Counted from the first letter of the stretch, positions 18,410 to 31,383 are shown. The stretch: 63,483 bases of DNA from UBA10518 sp022837185 (GCA_034007705.1 JAVEQK010000018.1:1-63483), one strand, 5' to 3'. Numbers and translations: made by a program. The notes: generated by a model from the letters alone, not told the origin.

Positions 18410-19708
18410 TTGCTCTATTGGCTGTATCGACTTATCGGGTCCGCGCTTTTTTTCCTGTTTTATCCAATTCTTCTCCTGATCATCCGATTTCAGTCACATG
18501 ACGGGCCGGGACTGCGGCAGCGAATCGGCCTTGTCCCTCCCCTTGATCCGCCGGGAAAGGGATGTACCGCCAGGGTCTGGATACATGCCGCCTCCGTCGG
18601 CGAAGTGGGAGCGGCCTCCGTGTTGATCAGGGAGCTTGCGGCAGCAGGAGAGGCCCTTGATTTCGTTGTCACGACAATGACTGTCGACGGGCTGCGGGTC
18701 GCCGGAAAGAAGCTGCCGGAGCATGTCAACTGCCTGCTGGCGCCGCTGGATGTTCCCTGGGTCGCCCGCCGGGTCATCAACACTATCCGGCCGGACATCT
18801 ATGCCTGTCTGGAAACCGAATTGTGGCCCGCCCTGCTTGCCGAGCTGCGTAAGGCGGGCGTGCGGGCGGTACTGCTGAACGGCCGCGTTACCGAACGTTC
18901 GTTCACCTGGTATGCCCTTGGCCGCAGTCTTTTCGGGCCCCTGCTGAGCGGGTTTTCCGAGATAGCGGTTATTCGCGGGGAGGACGGAGAGCGCTTCACC
19001 CGTCTCGGAGTTGACGGCGGCCGCATCCGGGTCACCGGCAACATGAAATATGACTTCCCCGACGAAGACACCGAAGCCGTCAGGCGGAAGTACCGCAAAA
19101 TTCTCCGGGTCGGGGGCGAGGAGGTTTTCGTCTGCGGCTCGACCAGGACGGACGAGGAAAAAATTCTCCTCGACGTGTACCGGCAGCTGGCGGCGCTGCG
19201 GGACAGAAAGGTGGTATGGGTCATCGCCCCCCGGCACCTGAAAAGGCTCCCGGAGGTTCTGTCCCTGCTCACGGACCGCGGCCTGGGCTATGATCTGTAC
19301 ACCGAACTTGCCGGCCGGGGCAGAAGCCACGACGTTGTCGTGGTTGACTGTCTCGGGGAGCTGTCTCGGCTGTACAGCGCCGGCGATTATAATTTTGTCG
19401 GCGGCAGCCTGGCGGACCGCGGCGGGCACAATATCATGGAGGCCGCCCGCTGGGGCAGGCCGGTATATTATGGCCGCGGCCTGAAGGATTTCAGTGACGC
19501 CGCCGACTTGCTCGAACGGTACGGCGCGGGATTCCGAATCGCGGACGGGAATGAACTGGCCGCCGTGATCCTGGGGCACATGCGGGAAAGGACCGCCTAT
19601 GAACAGGCCTGCCGCAATGCGGTCAGGGCCGCGGCCACGCAGCGGGGGGCCGCGCGCAAACAGGCTTCCATCATTTTGGGGTTGCTTGAAGAAAAAAGGG
19701 AAAACTGA
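18410..19708 (+). CDS. waaA: 3-deoxy-D-manno-octulosonic acid (Kdo) transferase
   Basis: The 432-residue inner-membrane protein has an N-terminal helix (about residues 8-28) and two Rossmann-like halves of a GT-B glycosyltransferase. Family marks are IHAASVGEVGAA, LETELWPALL and the C-terminal GGSLADRGGHNIMEAA. It transfers Kdo from CMP-Kdo to lipid A precursor at the cytoplasmic face. The start is a TTG at 18410 with ACAGGA 7 nt upstream. The supply enzyme, kdsB, lies 39 kb away at 57813. carA follows after only 17 nt, so LPS and pyrimidine/arginine genes share a transcript here. Confidence 0.93.
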   Translation: MLYWLYRLIGSALFFLFYPILLLIIRFQSHDGPGLRQRIGLVPPLDPPGKGCTARVWIHAASVGEVGAASVLIRELAAAGEALDFVVTTMTVDGLRVAGKKLPEHVNCLLAPLDVPWVARRVINTIRPDIYACLETELWPALLAELRKAGVRAVLLNGRVTERSFTWYALGRSLFGPLLSGFSEIAVIRGEDGERFTRLGVDGGRIRVTGNMKYDFPDEDTEAVRRKYRKILRVGGEEVFVCGSTRTDEEKILLDVYRQLAALRDRKVVWVIAPRHLKRLPEVLSLLTDRGLGYDLYTELAGRGRSHDVVVVDCLGELSRLYSAGDYNFVGGSLADRGGHNIMEAARWGRPVYYGRGLKDFSDAADLLERYGAGFRIADGNELAAVILGHMRERTAYEQACRNAVRAAATQRGAARKQASIILGLLEEKREN

Positions 19709-19725
19709 AGCAGAGTGGGACATCC

Positions 19726-20844
19726 ATGAAAGCGTTAATCGGCCTGGAGGACGGGACGGTGCTTGCCGGCCGTTCTTTCACCGGAAAAGGCGAGGCAATC
19801 GGTGAGATTGTCTTTAATACAAGCATGAGCGGCTACCAGGAGGTGTTGACCGATCCCTCCTATGCCGGCCAGATGGTGACCATGACCTATCCCATGATCG
19901 GCAGCTACGGGGTCAACGCCGAGGACATGGAATCGGCGGCCGTCTATCCCCGCGCGTTTCTGATGCGCGAATACCAGGCAGTTCCCAGCAATTTCCGCTC
20001 CACCGGCACCCTGGCGGACCTGCTGCGGCAATACAACATACTCGGGGTCAGCGGCCTCGACACCAGAAGACTGACCCGGATCATCCGGACCAGGGGGGTC
20101 ATGAAGGCGGTCGTCTCCACCGAAGATCTGGACGGGGAATCCCTGGTCCGGCGGGCAAGGGAATGGCCTGGGCTGGTCCGCGACATGGTCCGGGAGGTGA
20201 CCGCGGCCGGCCCGTACCGCTGGACGGATCGCGGCCGGGAGGAGGGACTCGGGTTCGGGGAGGCGGATGCGGGCAGGCTGAAGGTCGTCGCCTTTGATTA
20301 CGGCATCAAGTACAATCAGCTGCGCATCCTCGTCCGGCGGGGCTGTACGGTCCAGGTCGTGCCGGCCGCAACAGCGGCTGCCGACGTTCTCGCCCTCCGG
20401 CCTGACGGGGTTTTTCTTTCCAACGGGCCGGGCGACCCGGCGGCCATCGTCGGCGTGGTCGAAAATGTCAGAGCCCTGCTCGGCACGGTGCCGATATTCG
20501 GCATCTGCCTGGGCCACCAGATGCTCGGTCTCGCCTACGGCGGGACGACCTACAAGCTGAAGTTCGGCCACCGCGGCGGCAATCAGCCGGTCAAGGACCT
20601 GGCCACCGGCAGGGTGGAAATCACCTCCCAGAATCACGGGTATTGCGTCGATCCGGCCTCCCTGCCCGACGACATCGAAGTGACCCACATCAATCTCAAC
20701 GACGGCAGCCTGGAGGGCATGCGGCACAAAAGGTTTCCGGTTTTTTCCGTGCAGTATCATCCGGAGCACGCGCCCGGTCCCCATGACGCCGAGTACCTTT
20801 TCGACCGGTTTGTCGACTTGATGCGCCGGGAGCAGAACAGATAG
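19726..20844 (+). CDS. carA: Carbamoyl-phosphate synthase small subunit (glutaminase)
   Basis: This 372-residue subunit releases ammonia from glutamine for carbamoyl-phosphate synthesis. The N-terminal domain (GEIVFNTSMSGYQEVLTDPSY) is followed by a class I glutamine amidotransferase domain. Its triad is visible: Cys in FGICLGHQML, then His and Glu in YHPEHAPGPHD near the C-terminus. Length is normal. carB starts 38 nt downstream, so the two subunits are co-expressed. Confidence 0.97.
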   Translation: MKALIGLEDGTVLAGRSFTGKGEAIGEIVFNTSMSGYQEVLTDPSYAGQMVTMTYPMIGSYGVNAEDMESAAVYPRAFLMREYQAVPSNFRSTGTLADLLRQYNILGVSGLDTRRLTRIIRTRGVMKAVVSTEDLDGESLVRRAREWPGLVRDMVREVTAAGPYRWTDRGREEGLGFGEADAGRLKVVAFDYGIKYNQLRILVRRGCTVQVVPAATAAADVLALRPDGVFLSNGPGDPAAIVGVVENVRALLGTVPIFGICLGHQMLGLAYGGTTYKLKFGHRGGNQPVKDLATGRVEITSQNHGYCVDPASLPDDIEVTHINLNDGSLEGMRHKRFPVFSVQYHPEHAPGPHDAEYLFDRFVDLMRREQNR

Positions 20845-20882
20845 ACGACGTCACCCAGAATCCTCAAACCCGGTTTTGCGAA

Positions 20883-24152
<3,270 letters not shown>

Positions 24153-24201
24153 AAGAATATATTGTAGTATACGATGATATTTCATCCTTCAGGAGGAATG
24201 A

Positions 24202-26064
24202 TTGAATACATTTTATAAGAATCTAAGTATGTGGCTGATCATAGGCCTGACCATGATTCTGCTTTTCAACGTGTTCAACAAGCCCCAGGGGCAGAGCAGC
24301 CAGATGACCTACAGTGAATTCTGGTCAAGCGTTGAATCGGGGATCATCAGCCGCGTGACCATCCAGGGAGAGAAAATCCTCGGCACGGGTCAGGACGGAC
24401 AGCCGTTCATGACAGTCGCGCCCGGCGATGCCGAACTCATTCCCATGCTGCGGGAATCGGGAGTCGACATATCGGTCAGGGAACCGGAGGAGACCCCGTG
24501 GTACTTCACGGTGTTTGTCTCCTGGTTTCCGATGCTCCTGCTGATCGGCGTCTGGATATTTTTCATGCGGCAGATGCAGGTCGGCGGCAAGGGAGGGGCG
24601 CTTTCCTTCGGCAAGACCCGGGCCAGGCTGCGTGAAGGCGGCGAAATGAAGGTGACCTTCAAGGATGTCGCCGGCATAGACGAAGCCAAGGCTGAACTTG
24701 AGGAAATCATCGATTTTCTCCGGGATCCCCATAAATTCACCAAGCTCGGCGGCCGCATCCCCAAGGGGGTCCTGCTGGCCGGGGCGCCCGGAACCGGCAA
24801 GACCCTGCTGGCGCGGGCCATTGCCGGGGAGGCCGAGGTACCGTTTTTCACCATCAGCGGTTCCGATTTCGTGGAAATGTTCGTCGGCGTCGGCGCCTCG
24901 CGGGTGCGCGACCTGTTCATCCAGGGCAAGAAGCATGCCCCCTGCATCATTTTCATCGATGAAATTGACGCTGTCGGCCGCCATCGGGGGGCCGGGCTGG
25001 GCGGAGGCCACGATGAACGGGAGCAGACCCTGAACCAGCTGCTGGTCGAAATGGACGGCTTTGACGCCAACGAAGGCGTCATCATCATTGCCGCCACCAA
25101 CCGGCCGGACGTGCTGGATCCGGCCCTGCTCCGCCCGGGCAGGTTCGACCGCCAGGTGGTGGTGCCGGTTCCCGATATCAAGGGCCGGGAGAAGATCCTC
25201 GAAATATATGGTCGGAAGACGAAGCTCGCCCCCGATGTCGACCTGGGGGTCATTGCCCGCGGTACACCCGGTTTTTCCGGTGCCGACCTGGAAAACCTGA
25301 TCAACGAGGCCGCTCTGATGGCGGCCCGGGCCAACGAGGATGTGGTGACGACGCAAACACTGGAGCTTGCCAAGGACAAGATCCTCATGGGTGCCGAGCG
25401 CAAATCGATGATCATCAGTGAAAAGGAAAAAGAGGTGACGGCCTTCCACGAAGCGGGCCATGCCCTGGTGGCACGGCTCCTGCCGGATACCGATCCGATT
25501 CACAAGGTGACCATTATCCCCCGCGGCAGGGCGCTGGGCCTGACCATGCAGCTCCCCATCGACGAGAAATACACCCATTCCAAGGATTATCTGGAAAAGT
25601 CCATCTGCATTCTTTTCGGCGGCAGGGTGGCCGAGCAGTTGGTTTTCAACGAGATCACCACCGGCGCCGGCAATGATCTGGAGCGGGCGACGGAACTGGC
25701 CAGGAAGATGGTCTGCGAGTGGGGCATGAGCGACGAGCTCGGCCCTCTGACCTACGGCAAAAAAGAGGAGCAGATTTTTCTCGGCCGGGAAATTGCCCAG
25801 CATCGGGATTACAGCGAGGAGACAGCCAGAAAGATCGATGATGCGGTGAAAGGGATCGTCCTGGATGCCAGGGACAAGGTTACCGGGCTGCTGAGCGAGA
25901 ATTTAGAGATCCTCAAAGCCATCGCCCGGGAACTGCTGGTACGGGAAACGATCATACTTGATGATATAGATCGGATTATCCAGGAGCACAAGGAAGGCAC
26001 CGCGGCTCCTCCACCTGAGGAGATTCCGCAGGAGCCGGGACAGTCCCCCGTCCAGCCGGGGTAA
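24202..26064 (+). CDS. ftsH: ATP-dependent zinc metalloprotease FtsH
   Basis: The 620-residue membrane protease has two N-terminal helices (about residues 8-24 and 105-125) around a small periplasmic domain. The AAA+ domain has Walker A GAPGTGKT, Walker B IIFIDEIDAVG and the pore motif FVEMFVGVGASR. The M41 protease domain has the zinc site HEAGH. It degrades unneeded or damaged membrane and cytoplasmic proteins. The start is a TTG at 24202, 5 nt after AGGAGG (24191-24196). The ATG at 24198 opens only a 6-codon frame ending in TAA that overlaps this start, which might tune translation. It is 49 nt downstream of carB and is followed by a terminator. Confidence 0.97.
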   Translation: MNTFYKNLSMWLIIGLTMILLFNVFNKPQGQSSQMTYSEFWSSVESGIISRVTIQGEKILGTGQDGQPFMTVAPGDAELIPMLRESGVDISVREPEETPWYFTVFVSWFPMLLLIGVWIFFMRQMQVGGKGGALSFGKTRARLREGGEMKVTFKDVAGIDEAKAELEEIIDFLRDPHKFTKLGGRIPKGVLLAGAPGTGKTLLARAIAGEAEVPFFTISGSDFVEMFVGVGASRVRDLFIQGKKHAPCIIFIDEIDAVGRHRGAGLGGGHDEREQTLNQLLVEMDGFDANEGVIIIAATNRPDVLDPALLRPGRFDRQVVVPVPDIKGREKILEIYGRKTKLAPDVDLGVIARGTPGFSGADLENLINEAALMAARANEDVVTTQTLELAKDKILMGAERKSMIISEKEKEVTAFHEAGHALVARLLPDTDPIHKVTIIPRGRALGLTMQLPIDEKYTHSKDYLEKSICILFGGRVAEQLVFNEITTGAGNDLERATELARKMVCEWGMSDELGPLTYGKKEEQIFLGREIAQHRDYSEETARKIDDAVKGIVLDARDKVTGLLSENLEILKAIARELLVRETIILDDIDRIIQEHKEGTAAPPPEEIPQEPGQSPVQPG

Positions 26065-26151
26065 TTGATTCCAGCGGATTTTTTTCCTGGAGAAGCCGGT
26101 ACGGTTCTGATCCCTGGTCGGGGTACCAGCCGTTGTCGGATAATCACCATG

Positions 26152-26186
26152 AAAAGGCACGGAGAAGGCTCCTCCGTGCCTTTTTT
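26152..26186 (+). terminator. Intrinsic terminator between ftsH and folP
   Basis: GGCACGGAG (26156-26164) and CTCCGTGCC (26172-26180) form a 9-bp stem with a 7-nt loop, followed by six T residues. Four A residues before the stem would extend it, so it could also work on the minus strand. folP begins 22 nt later, so folP needs its own promoter near the hairpin or read-through. Confidence 0.9.
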
Positions 26187-26208
26187 GATTTGAGCAGGAA
26201 AGAGAAGA

Positions 26209-27021
26209 ATGGAAACAGGAACGCAGACCAGGGTGATGGGCATTCTCAATATCACCCCCGACTCTTTTTCCGACGGCGGCCTGCTGTTCGACAGGGAAGC
26301 CGTCGTTGCGCATGTGGGGAACATGATCGCCGCCGGGGTCGACATCCTCGATGTCGGCGGCGAATCGACCCGGCCCTTTGCCGAGCCGGTCTCCGTCGAG
26401 GAGGAGATCGGCAGGGTAGTCCCGGTTATTCAGCTCATCAGGGAAATGTCGGGCCTGCCCGTTTCCATTGACACGAGAAAGGCGGCGGTCGCCGAGGCGG
26501 CGCTGGCCGCGGGTGCCACCATGGTCAACGATATCAGCGCCCTGCGCCACGATCCGGCCATGCTCGGGGTGGTGCGGAGCTACGATGGGCCGGTCATCAT
26601 CATGCACATGCAAGGCACCCCGGAAACCATGCAGATCCAGCCGCACTATGACGATGTCGTCGGCGAGATAACAGCTTTTTTTCACGAAAGGACCGGCTGG
26701 CTCGAACAAAACGGGATCAGCCGGAAGCGCATTGTCATCGATCCTGGCATCGGCTTCGGCAAGACCGTGGCCCACAATCTGACCATTCTGCGGAACATAC
26801 GGGCCTTCAAACAACTCGGCTGCCCCGTGCTGATCGGCCACTCGCGCAAATCGTTCATCGGCGGAGTGCTTGGTCTCGACGTGGGGCAGCGGGACTGCGC
26901 CACCGCCATGCTGTCCCTGTACTGTGCCCTGAACGAAGCCGACCTGGTGCGGGTCCATGACGTTGTATTGTCCCGCCAGGCGGTGCTGCTGGCCCAGGCC
27001 CTGAAAACGGCCGGGTCCTGA
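26209..27021 (+). CDS. folP: Dihydropteroate synthase
   Basis: The 270-residue TIM-barrel enzyme joins p-aminobenzoate to dihydropterin pyrophosphate in folate synthesis, the target of sulfonamides. Family motifs are MGILNITPDSFSDGG at the start, DVGGESTRP, and VIDPGIGFGKT and IGHSRKSFIGG in the C-terminal half. Length is normal. Its folate product would feed the methyl cycle encoded at 42772-47170, though that link is only metabolic. A terminator lies directly upstream and a DUF1566 gene starts 9 nt downstream. Confidence 0.96.
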   Translation: METGTQTRVMGILNITPDSFSDGGLLFDREAVVAHVGNMIAAGVDILDVGGESTRPFAEPVSVEEEIGRVVPVIQLIREMSGLPVSIDTRKAAVAEAALAAGATMVNDISALRHDPAMLGVVRSYDGPVIIMHMQGTPETMQIQPHYDDVVGEITAFFHERTGWLEQNGISRKRIVIDPGIGFGKTVAHNLTILRNIRAFKQLGCPVLIGHSRKSFIGGVLGLDVGQRDCATAMLSLYCALNEADLVRVHDVVLSRQAVLLAQALKTAGS

Positions 27022-27030
27022 AGGGAAGGG

Positions 27031-28062
27031 ATGGAAAGGATTTTCCGACGGGTGCTGCAGACGGGTCAGCGCTCCTGCTACGATGAGCGGGGGACCGAGG
27101 TGGGGTGCGCCGGCAGCGGCCAGGACGCGGAATACCGCTGCGGCCTGGAATGGCCGGATCCGCGTTTCAAAACGGCGGGTGAAACGGTCGAGGACCGATT
27201 GACCGGTCTTGTCTGGCCGATCAATGCCAACCTTGCCGGCTTCCCGCTGTCCTGGACGGAAGCGCTTGATTTTGTCGCCGGGATGAACGGCAGGACTGCG
27301 TTCGGTCACGCGGACTGGCGCATGCCGGACAGGCGCGAACTCCGCAGCCTGATCTCCTACCAGACCAGGCGGCCCGCCCTGCCGGAAAATCATCCCTTTG
27401 TCAATGTTGTCCTGAACTGGTACTGGACCTCGACCAGCGCCGCGATCAACCCGGCCTATGCCTGGTATGTGCACATGGACGGCGCCCGCATGTTTTACGG
27501 GGGGAAAAATCAGTTTTCCCTTGTCTGGCCGGTGAGGGGGGCAAGCGAAGTTCTGCCGGCGACGGGCCAGGAAGCCTGCCACGATGCGCAGGGCAGCGGC
27601 ATTCCCTGTCCGGACGAGGTCCGGGACGGGGCTGGGCTGCCCGGGACGGCGTGGCCCCGGGAGCGGTTTGTCGTGGAGGGAGCTGTGGTGCTGGACCGGC
27701 TCACCGGTTTACGGTGGCTGCGGCACGCCGCGCTCTCCGAGGGGGAGGTGAGCTGGCCGGAAGCGCTCAGGCTGGTGGCGGAATTGAATGGACGTGACGG
27801 GAATGGGGCCAAGGACTTTCGTCTGCCCAACATCAATGAGCTGGAATCGCTGGTGGACTGCTCAACCCATTCGCCGGCCCTGCCGCCGGGGCATCCTTTT
27901 GAACAGGTGCGGGAGACGTACTGGTCGTCAACCACCAGCTGCTATGAGCCGGATTGGGCCTGGGCCCTCTACCTGACCAAGGGGGCATTGGGCGTGGGGA
28001 TCAAGCGGGGCCGGAACTTCCACGTCTGGCCGGTGCAGGGCGGCTGTTCCGGCCTGGGATGA
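27031..28062 (+). CDS. Tandem DUF1566 (Lcl_C) domain protein
   Basis: The 343-residue protein contains two copies of the DUF1566 domain, at about residues 45-170 and 220-340. Each copy runs RLTGL-x-W, W-x-EAL, a DWRMP- or DFRLP-NELRSL-type motif, PALP-x-x-HPF, YW[TS]ST and a closing VWPV. The fold is related to C-type-lectin/formylglycine-generating-enzyme folds and may bind ligands; no catalytic role is established. There is no signal peptide, which is unusual since many such proteins are exported. It starts 9 nt after folP, probably on the same transcript, for no obvious functional reason. Confidence 0.75.
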   Translation: MERIFRRVLQTGQRSCYDERGTEVGCAGSGQDAEYRCGLEWPDPRFKTAGETVEDRLTGLVWPINANLAGFPLSWTEALDFVAGMNGRTAFGHADWRMPDRRELRSLISYQTRRPALPENHPFVNVVLNWYWTSTSAAINPAYAWYVHMDGARMFYGGKNQFSLVWPVRGASEVLPATGQEACHDAQGSGIPCPDEVRDGAGLPGTAWPRERFVVEGAVVLDRLTGLRWLRHAALSEGEVSWPEALRLVAELNGRDGNGAKDFRLPNINELESLVDCSTHSPALPPGHPFEQVRETYWSSTTSCYEPDWAWALYLTKGALGVGIKRGRNFHVWPVQGGCSGLG

Positions 28063-28140
28063 AACGTCTGCGGACCGATTTGTCCCGTACGGCCTGACCG
28101 AGCCGCCCAGGTGTCTCCCCGCCCCGTCCGGCCGCGGCCG

Positions 28141-31100
28141 CTACGGATGGGTGGCAGGCAGGCCGGCGGAGTTCACCGGGGAACTCAGCTCAACCTCGAG
28201 TTCCAGTTCCTTGTCCGGCAGCAGAACCTGGGAGCGCAGCACCCTGATTCTGACTGTGTCGCCCGGCTTCCTGTCCAGCAGAATAATCTTCAGGTCGTCG
28301 ACAGTCTCAACCGGCTGGCCGTCAACGGCAAGAATGACATCATTTTTGACCATTCCCGCCTCTCCGGCATTGCCGTGCGGGCTGATCTGGATGACGCGCA
28401 CCCGGGTCCTCTCCGGGGTTTCCTCGACTTTCTGCACCTCCAGCACCACGCCGACCTTGGCCGGCGGTGGAAGCTCTATGGCCCTGGTATAGAGCAGATA
28501 ATCGACGAGGTACCCTGTTTCCCGCCCGGTGTTGTTATGGCTGACGCTGGACAGAACGGCCTGGGGCACATCGATCCTCCGCGCCACCCTGGGGGGGATG
28601 GCGGTGTCCTTGTATACATGGCCGTTGCCGGCAATGACCACCATCCGCTTTTCCGGGTTGGCGCGAAGATATCCGGCAATGGTCTCGGCCATGGCTTCGT
28701 CCCAGATTGACTGCGCCTGGATAAACCCGCCCAGGTGCATGTTGTTGGCATTGTTCTGGTTGTGCGATGAAAATGCCTGGGACAGTCGTTCCCGGTATCC
28801 GGGTATGTCAAGTTTCCGTTCGAGGGGCAGGTCGTCGAGGAAGTCCTCCTGCAGTCCGTCAAGACTGCCCTCGCGGAAGACATGGCTGACAATCGCCTTA
28901 TCGATGTTCAGGCCGATGACCGGTATGCGGTGCAGCCTGGCATATTCAATGATCTCGCGATACAGCCTGTAATCATAGCCCCAGGCCGTGAAGTAGTCGG
29001 CTTCCTTAAGGAATTCCATTTCCGAGGTGATGGTTCCGTTGATATAGCGGTCCAGTGCGTCCTGGGCGGAGCGGGGGAACATTTCCATGCCGATGGCCAG
29101 GGCGGGATTTTCCTGGTGGAGGGCCTGGATGACCTGCAGTTGGGCGATATGGGTCCCCATGTCGGTATGGATCTCCCCGAAATAGACGACCCGGTTCTGC
29201 TTCAGCTCCGCGATGATATCGTCAAAGGAGCGGATATCGGGCACCCGGACGCCCTCCGGTCCGGGAAACAGTTCAATCTCTATCCCTGCAGCGGTTTCGG
29301 CCGTACTTTGTTCCCGGATGCGGCCGTCGACAAAATACAGATAGCCGTATTTGCCGTAATGGCTCAGTTTCCGTGCAACGGCGGCCGTCTGGTCCGCGGA
29401 GGACGAGGTCACCAGTCCCATGACCTGCCCGGGTTCGAGGGGATTGGCGCGCATATCCAGGGTGAAGCCCTCGGCGGCATGGCCCGGGTCGGCAAACAGT
29501 CCCAGGCTTTTCGACGAGGGACCGAGGAAAAGAAAGCTGCCCTGCGCCAGCTCCGGCGATTCGAGTTCGTCAACCGCAGTGAGTTCACAGCCCATTTCTT
29601 CCAGGACCGGGAGCAGCGGGGCGTAGATGCCGGATTTCTCTTCGGGGGGGAGAATCGCGGTTTTGCTCCGCGCTCCCATGAACCGGGACCAGGTGGGCGG
29701 AGTTTCCTTCGCCGTCAGGGCCCGCATGAGATCATAGCCCGGATCGATGGTCATCGCCGAGGGGATGTCGTCGACGGTGATCTGTACCTCGTCGCTTTCG
29801 CCTGATACCCTGACGGTGTGCATTGATTCGCCGGACCTTGTTCTGACGGCCACCGGAACATCGAGGTCGTAGGGTTCATCGGTCTGCTGCCGCAGGGTGA
29901 AGGTGATGACGGACCTGCCCTCTACCTGGCTGACATCGATGGCATAGGGGTCGGGCGCCAGCACGGGTATATCGCTGCGGGTCAGCCACTGCTCGAAAAA
30001 GGGGGCGAGGTCCTCCCCGGCAACGGCGGAAAAGCTCTTTTCCAGATCCTCCCAGCCGGCGCGGTCATGGCGATTGGCAAGATAAAACTGGTGCAGGCCG
30101 GCAAAAAAAGATTCTTCACCCAGGCGGCGGAGCAGCATATGGAAAACCATGGAGGACTTGTCGTAGCCGATGGCCCGCACCTGCCGGGCCATCGGCTGCG
30201 AATCGCTGGCATTGGCGAATTGTTCCAGGGGCATGGTATTGTCGGCGTGGACGTAGGAAGCGTAGCGGATCAGCTGGTTTTTCCGGTAGTCCGCCCCTTC
30301 GCCGGCATCTTCGGCATACAGGCGGTCGGCCAGGTAGGTGGTCAGTCCCTCGACCCAGTTGCCGCCGGCCTCGGGCAGACGGACGCTGTTGCCGAACCAG
30401 GAGTGGAGGACCTCATGGCCCAGGGAGGTGTCGGTGATGAAGGGCAGGCGGACCACCGCCTGGCCGAGCAGGGTGAACGTCGGCATGCCGTAGCCGGTCG
30501 GCAGGCGGTTTTCAACGATGCTGTACCGGTCGTACGGGTAGGGGCCGACCAATTCCTCGTAACGGGTGATATAGGCGGCGGTCTTGTCAAGGTATTCGTC
30601 GGCCAGGTCGAGGTCTTCCTGGAAAAAGAAAGCCGCCAGCTTGACGCCGCCGGCCGTCTCCCGCTGTTTCACCGTATACGGCCCGGCAACAAAGTGTATG
30701 GAGCGGACCGGATGAGCGAAGGTTGAGGAAAAGTAGTTCCCGTCGCTGCCCTCCTTGCCATAGGTCGAGGTCTCTCCCTCGGATACGGCGGTGAAACTAT
30801 CGGGCAGCAGCGCTTCCAGCCGATAGATCATGTCCCGGTCGGGCAGGGGGTGCCAGAGCCCGGCCAGGGTAATGCCGGCGGGGGAGATGAGATTATCCCC
30901 TGCCCCGTGCCGGGGGACGATCAGCGACCAGGAGACATACAGTGTCTGGACTGTGTCCGCCGCCGGAACGGTAAGGGTGTTGGCGGTGGAAGGCCGGAGT
31001 GCGAGCGGGGTCTGGCCGGCTCTCTCCAGGAGGGCTCCGGAAACATCAAGTTGGCCGCAATGGAGGGTGAGGGGCGTGTCCGGCGGCAGAACGATGCGGG

Positions 31101-31272
31101 CGGTGCCGGTCATGGACCGTTGCTCCGGGTGGAAGGAGACATTGATGGTATTTTCCGGCAGCGCGGCCTCATCGGCGCGGGCCCGTTCGCCGTGGAGCAG
31201 GAAGAAGACCGCCAACAGTGCGGCGAGCAGGAGGCAGCCGGAAGCAGGGGAGGAAAATGAGCTGAAGGACAT
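28141..31272 (-). CDS. Exported M1-type peptidase / ChaN / PDZ fusion protein
   Basis: The 1043-residue protein begins with a signal peptide (residues 1-33) and has three recognisable parts. Residues about 40-440 are M1-aminopeptidase-like: the zinc motif is HEVLH (286-290) with the third ligand Glu308, and YGMPTFTLLG replaces the usual GAMEN strand. Residues 683-925 form a ChaN/haem-binding-type domain (VYFGEIHTD, GMEMFPR, IAGNGHVYKD). Residues about 945-1030 are a PDZ domain (GEAGMVKNDVILAVDGQPV). The middle 450-680 is unassigned. I chose the ATG at 31272, with AGGAA 8 nt upstream, over the frame start at 31320. It should act in the periplasm; substrate unknown. Confidence 0.82.
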   Translation of the reverse strand: MSFSSFSSPASGCLLLAALLAVFFLLHGERARADEAALPENTINVSFHPEQRSMTGTARIVLPPDTPLTLHCGQLDVSGALLERAGQTPLALRPSTANTLTVPAADTVQTLYVSWSLIVPRHGAGDNLISPAGITLAGLWHPLPDRDMIYRLEALLPDSFTAVSEGETSTYGKEGSDGNYFSSTFAHPVRSIHFVAGPYTVKQRETAGGVKLAAFFFQEDLDLADEYLDKTAAYITRYEELVGPYPYDRYSIVENRLPTGYGMPTFTLLGQAVVRLPFITDTSLGHEVLHSWFGNSVRLPEAGGNWVEGLTTYLADRLYAEDAGEGADYRKNQLIRYASYVHADNTMPLEQFANASDSQPMARQVRAIGYDKSSMVFHMLLRRLGEESFFAGLHQFYLANRHDRAGWEDLEKSFSAVAGEDLAPFFEQWLTRSDIPVLAPDPYAIDVSQVEGRSVITFTLRQQTDEPYDLDVPVAVRTRSGESMHTVRVSGESDEVQITVDDIPSAMTIDPGYDLMRALTAKETPPTWSRFMGARSKTAILPPEEKSGIYAPLLPVLEEMGCELTAVDELESPELAQGSFLFLGPSSKSLGLFADPGHAAEGFTLDMRANPLEPGQVMGLVTSSSADQTAAVARKLSHYGKYGYLYFVDGRIREQSTAETAAGIEIELFPGPEGVRVPDIRSFDDIIAELKQNRVVYFGEIHTDMGTHIAQLQVIQALHQENPALAIGMEMFPRSAQDALDRYINGTITSEMEFLKEADYFTAWGYDYRLYREIIEYARLHRIPVIGLNIDKAIVSHVFREGSLDGLQEDFLDDLPLERKLDIPGYRERLSQAFSSHNQNNANNMHLGGFIQAQSIWDEAMAETIAGYLRANPEKRMVVIAGNGHVYKDTAIPPRVARRIDVPQAVLSSVSHNNTGRETGYLVDYLLYTRAIELPPPAKVGVVLEVQKVEETPERTRVRVIQISPHGNAGEAGMVKNDVILAVDGQPVETVDDLKIILLDRKPGDTVRIRVLRSQVLLPDKELELEVELSSPVNSAGLPATHP

Positions 31273-31383
31273 GGTATTTTTTCCTGATGTGCGTTGTGTG
31301 AAAATGGATAAAAGTTCCATCTATCTTAACCATTATTCCCAAAAAGAAAAGGTCCGGGGGAGCGATTGCCTCCTTCCTTTTGC

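Noticed and set aside
27031..28062. Diversity-generating retroelement target
   Set aside because: The DUF1566 fold is suggestive, but no reverse transcriptase or template repeat was seen in the window.
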